A DNA stretch of 8,314 nucleotides from the NCBI GenBank assembly GCA_964530005.1, contig CAZGZD010000031.1:1-8314 (forward strand). Reading direction: 5' to 3'. The position numbers were made by a program, and so were the translations under genes. The DNA comes from CAZGZD01 sp964530005. GTDB lineage: Bacteria > Patescibacteriota > Microgenomatia > UBA1406 > GWC2-37-13. The notes under the pieces were generated by a model. That model saw only the letters and a list, made by a program, of their open reading frames with translations. It was not told the origin of the DNA and made no database searches. Shown here one piece after another: positions 7,147 through 8,314 of this stretch (position 1 is the first letter of the stretch; each line of letters begins with the position of its first letter).

Positions 7147-8151
7147 TTAATCTTTAATTGCTGCGGCGACTTTTTTGGATTTGTCGATGATTCGCTTCAA
7201 CTGCTTGAAGTCTATTGCCTGGTGCTTATCGCTGATTGACTCATCTGGCTTAGGGTGAGCCTCAATGATCAGCCCATCGCATCCGGCTGCAACAGAGGAC
7301 AGAGCTATTGGCTCGACCATATCTGTGAATCCTGTGGCGTGTGATGGGTCTGCAACAACTGGCAGATGTGATTCTTTCTTAAGGTATGGAATCGCATTTG
7401 TATCCATGGTGAACCTGGTCTCCGTCACATATGTACGGATTCCTCGTTCACACAAGATCACGCGTTCATTTCCACCGGCAAGTATGTATTCGGCTGCTAG
7501 CAAGAACTCCTTGTACGTGGCCCACATACCGCGCTTCAAAAGCACTGGTTTGCGAGTATCGCCCAACTCTTTTAGAAGTGAGTAGTTCTGCATATTACGC
7601 GTTCCCACTTGGTAGATATCAGCGTATTGGCCAACTATGTCCACATCTCGCACATCCATGATCTCAGTAATTACCAAAAGGCCTTGTTTGTCAGCAGCTT
7701 CACGAAGAAGCTTGAGACCCTCAATACCAAGTCCCTGAAAGTCATAAGGTGATGTGCGTGGCTTGTATGCTCCACCTCGGAGGATCTGCCCGCCGCATTT
7801 TGCTACTTCCTCGGCCGACTTTTTGATCTGGTCGTAGTTTTCGACTGAACATGGGCCAGCCATGAAAATAAGCTCGCCCCCGCCGATTGTGACCTTGTCA
7901 GAGAGTTTCATACCGCCTGTAGCGCTGAGCTTTGTCTTGGCTCCCAATATGTATGGCTTGCCTACAGCTACCACTTCGGCCACAATAGCCTGCTTTTCGA
8001 TTTCTTTTGCGATACCATTTGTATGCCTAACCACACTGACGATGTCTTCACTTGTTGATACGCGGTATTGCAAGTCGCTTTGTCCATCAAGCAAACTGAT
8101 AAGGCTTCCCATAGCTTCGCGTGATCCATTTTTCTTAAGTCTTATGATCAT
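7147..8151 (-). CDS. aroF: DAHP synthase, type I-beta, with N-terminal regulatory domain
   Basis: 334-residue 3-deoxy-D-arabino-heptulosonate-7-phosphate synthase, the entry step of the pathway (PEP plus erythrose-4-phosphate). Residues 1 to about 75 look like the ferredoxin/ACT-like feedback domain of the Thermotoga maritima enzyme, which also starts with a short MI-V/I-x-L strand; this supports the chosen ATG. The barrel has AGPCSVE (98-104, metal ligand Cys101), LRGGAYKPRTSPY (124-136), LLKRG (204-208), ILCERGIRT (232-240), DPSHATG (268-274, His271) and EAHPKPDESISD (297-308, Glu297 and Asp308). The four predicted metal ligands are spaced as in T. maritima. As first gene after the attenuator it commits carbon to the pathway, so both allosteric and transcriptional feedback probably act here. 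The AT-rich leader before its ATG has no Shine-Dalgarno. Confidence 0.97.
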   Translation of the reverse strand: MIIRLKKNGSREAMGSLISLLDGQSDLQYRVSTSEDIVSVVRHTNGIAKEIEKQAIVAEVVAVGKPYILGAKTKLSATGGMKLSDKVTIGGGELIFMAGPCSVENYDQIKKSAEEVAKCGGQILRGGAYKPRTSPYDFQGLGIEGLKLLREAADKQGLLVITEIMDVRDVDIVGQYADIYQVGTRNMQNYSLLKELGDTRKPVLLKRGMWATYKEFLLAAEYILAGGNERVILCERGIRTYVTETRFTMDTNAIPYLKKESHLPVVADPSHATGFTDMVEPIALSSVAAGCDGLIIEAHPKPDESISDKHQAIDFKQLKRIIDKSKKVAAAIKD

Positions 8152-8177
8152 ATATGTATATAAGTATTAATAATAAT

Positions 8178-8203
8178 AAAAAACCCCGCCTATGTGCGGG
8201 GTT
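8178..8203 (-). terminator. Rho-independent terminator of the attenuator (3:4 hairpin)
   Basis: On the minus strand, AACCCCGC (8203-8196) and GCGGGGTT (8189-8182) form a perfect 8-bp stem around the 6-base loop ACATAG. The transcript then has a run of six U (8183-8178, the first two inside the stem), followed by UAUUAUUAUUAA. The U-run is only on the minus-strand side, so the terminator faces the aro operon. It lies 26 bases before aroF, between the leader peptide and the first structural gene, as an attenuator should. Confidence 0.92.
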
Positions 8204-8246
8204 CTGATTTCTGTATATGGTTTTTAAATCATAACAATCTCCCCGC
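8196..8246 (-). promoter_or_regulatory. Antiterminator pairing (2:3)
   Basis: GCGGGG (8246-8241), three bases after the leader stop, is identical to the 3' arm of the terminator and can instead pair with its 5' arm CCCCGC (8201-8196), breaking the terminator. A second helix, TGATTT (8231-8226) with AAATCA (8210-8205), closes a 15-base loop inside it. The two helices flank a 9/3-base internal loop. A ribosome paused on the Tyr/Phe codons (8275-8258) should leave this region free, whereas one at the stop codon (8251-8249) would cover GCGGGG. Confidence 0.82.
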
Positions 8247-8291
8247 GTTTATGCGGTAAAGTAAAAGTAAAAATACTTCCAAGAGATTGTT
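8233..8291 (-). promoter_or_regulatory. Anti-antiterminator pairing (1:2)
   Basis: AACAATCTC (8291-8283), in leader codons 2-5, is perfectly complementary to GAGATTGTT (8241-8233). Inside it, CCGC at the end of the leader ORF (8256-8253) pairs with GCGG (8246-8243) around the stop codon. Together they tie up region 2 and would leave the terminator free to form. This is predicted to hold when the leader is not translated or has been fully translated and released. Confidence 0.78.
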
Positions 8292-8296
8292 TTCAT
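8249..8296 (-). CDS. Aromatic leader peptide of the attenuator
   Basis: A 15-codon ORF, ATG to TAA, reading MKTISWKYFYFYFTA. Seven of 15 residues are aromatic: one Trp (codon 6), then Tyr-Phe three times (codons 8-13; UAU UUU UAC UUU UAC UUU). It ends 98 bases (97 intervening) before the aroF start and just before the pairing regions of a terminator/antiterminator switch. This is the design of known pheA, trp and his leader peptides, where stalling at codons for scarce aminoacyl-tRNA allows readthrough. An AGG lies 3 bases upstream of the ATG, closer than usual for a ribosome site. Peptide composition and RNA structure support each other; expression is not shown. Confidence 0.9.
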   Translation of the reverse strand: MKTISWKYFYFYFTA

Positions 8297-8314
8297 TAGC
8301 CTAAGTTTACTACG

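Larger units (their letters stand above)
1..8296 (-). other. Aromatic amino acid operon (leader-aroF-pheA-tyrA-aroA-aroB-aroQ-aroKE-aroC)
   Basis: All genes share one strand with intergenic gaps of 11, 4, 0, 2, 3, -44 and 4 bases, and no terminator-like hairpin was noticed between them. The set encodes all seven shikimate activities plus chorismate mutase, prephenate dehydratase and prephenate dehydrogenase. A single attenuated transcript is the simplest reading. The operon may continue beyond the left edge. Confidence 0.9.
8152..8314 (-). promoter_or_regulatory. 5' regulatory leader of the aro operon (attenuator region)
   Basis: This stretch without structural genes holds, in transcription order: 18 bases before the leader ATG, the leader ORF, the switch segments, the terminator, and a 26-base AT-rich spacer to aroF. 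Only 18 bases precede the leader, with no convincing -10/-35 pair, so the promoter is probably off the right edge. No T-box, riboswitch core or repressor operator was recognised. Sensing is expected to be of charged tRNA-Tyr and tRNA-Phe, possibly tRNA-Trp. Confidence 0.85.

Noticed and set aside
7265..7661. Plus-strand ORFs opposite aroF, and similar ones opposite the other genes
   Set aside because: They lie antisense to well-conserved genes, show no recognisable domains and have no supporting start signals.
1063..8151. Recoded TGA (Gly or Trp) as in some compact-genome lineages
   Set aside because: No in-frame TGA interrupts any of the genes, and UGG is used for Trp; absence of TGA stops among seven structural genes and the leader is too few to be meaningful.
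8152..8178. Internal promoter between terminator and aroF (TATACAT-like box)
   Set aside because: The stretch is simply AT-rich; no -35 partner is convincing because the terminator hairpin lies where it would be.
8182..8203. Terminator for a plus-strand gene
   Set aside because: On the plus strand the hairpin is followed by CTGATTTCTG with no T-run, and no plus-strand gene ends here; the U-run is on the minus-strand transcript.
8224..8232. Two-codon ORF ATG ATT TAA inside the antiterminator, resembling a Met-Ile minigene
   Set aside because: There is no ribosome site, and its bases are explained by the TGATTT antiterminator arm; chance is likely.

Overview
The window is a nearly complete aromatic amino acid operon lying entirely on the minus strand and read from the right edge towards the left. 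It begins with a regulatory leader (about 8178-8296). Eight tightly packed genes follow: aroF, pheA, a chorismate mutase/tyrA fusion, aroA, aroB, aroQ, an aroK-aroE fusion and aroC. Only aroC is cut, losing its C-terminus at the left edge. Spacers are 11, 4, 0, 2 and 3 bases, then a 44-base overlap, then 4 bases, so one transcript with coupled translation is likely.

Together the genes cover all seven shikimate steps from PEP plus erythrose-4-phosphate to chorismate. They continue through prephenate to phenylpyruvate (pheA) and 4-hydroxyphenylpyruvate (tyrA). The only chorismate mutase seen is the N-terminal domain of the TyrA fusion, so it must feed both branches unless another copy lies elsewhere. 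No aminotransferase and no trp gene is in the window.

The most interesting part is the 163-base stretch before aroF (8152-8314). It encodes a 15-residue leader peptide, MKTISWKYFYFYFTA, with one Trp codon followed by three alternating Tyr-Phe pairs. Downstream are three mutually exclusive RNA pairings: a 1:2 structure, a 2:3 antiterminator, and a 3:4 GC-rich terminator with a U-run. This is the full logic of ribosome-mediated transcription attenuation, apparently sensing Tyr and Phe and gating the whole pathway. Any promoter is probably beyond the right edge.

The organism is a bacterium with moderately low GC (roughly 40% by eye) and the standard code; every visible stop is TAA or TAG. The starts lack recognisable Shine-Dalgarno motifs. 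Compactness, gene fusion and weak Shine-Dalgarno use would suit an uncultivated compact-genome lineage such as Patescibacteria/CPR, but that is only a guess. No tRNA, rRNA, CRISPR or mobile element was seen.
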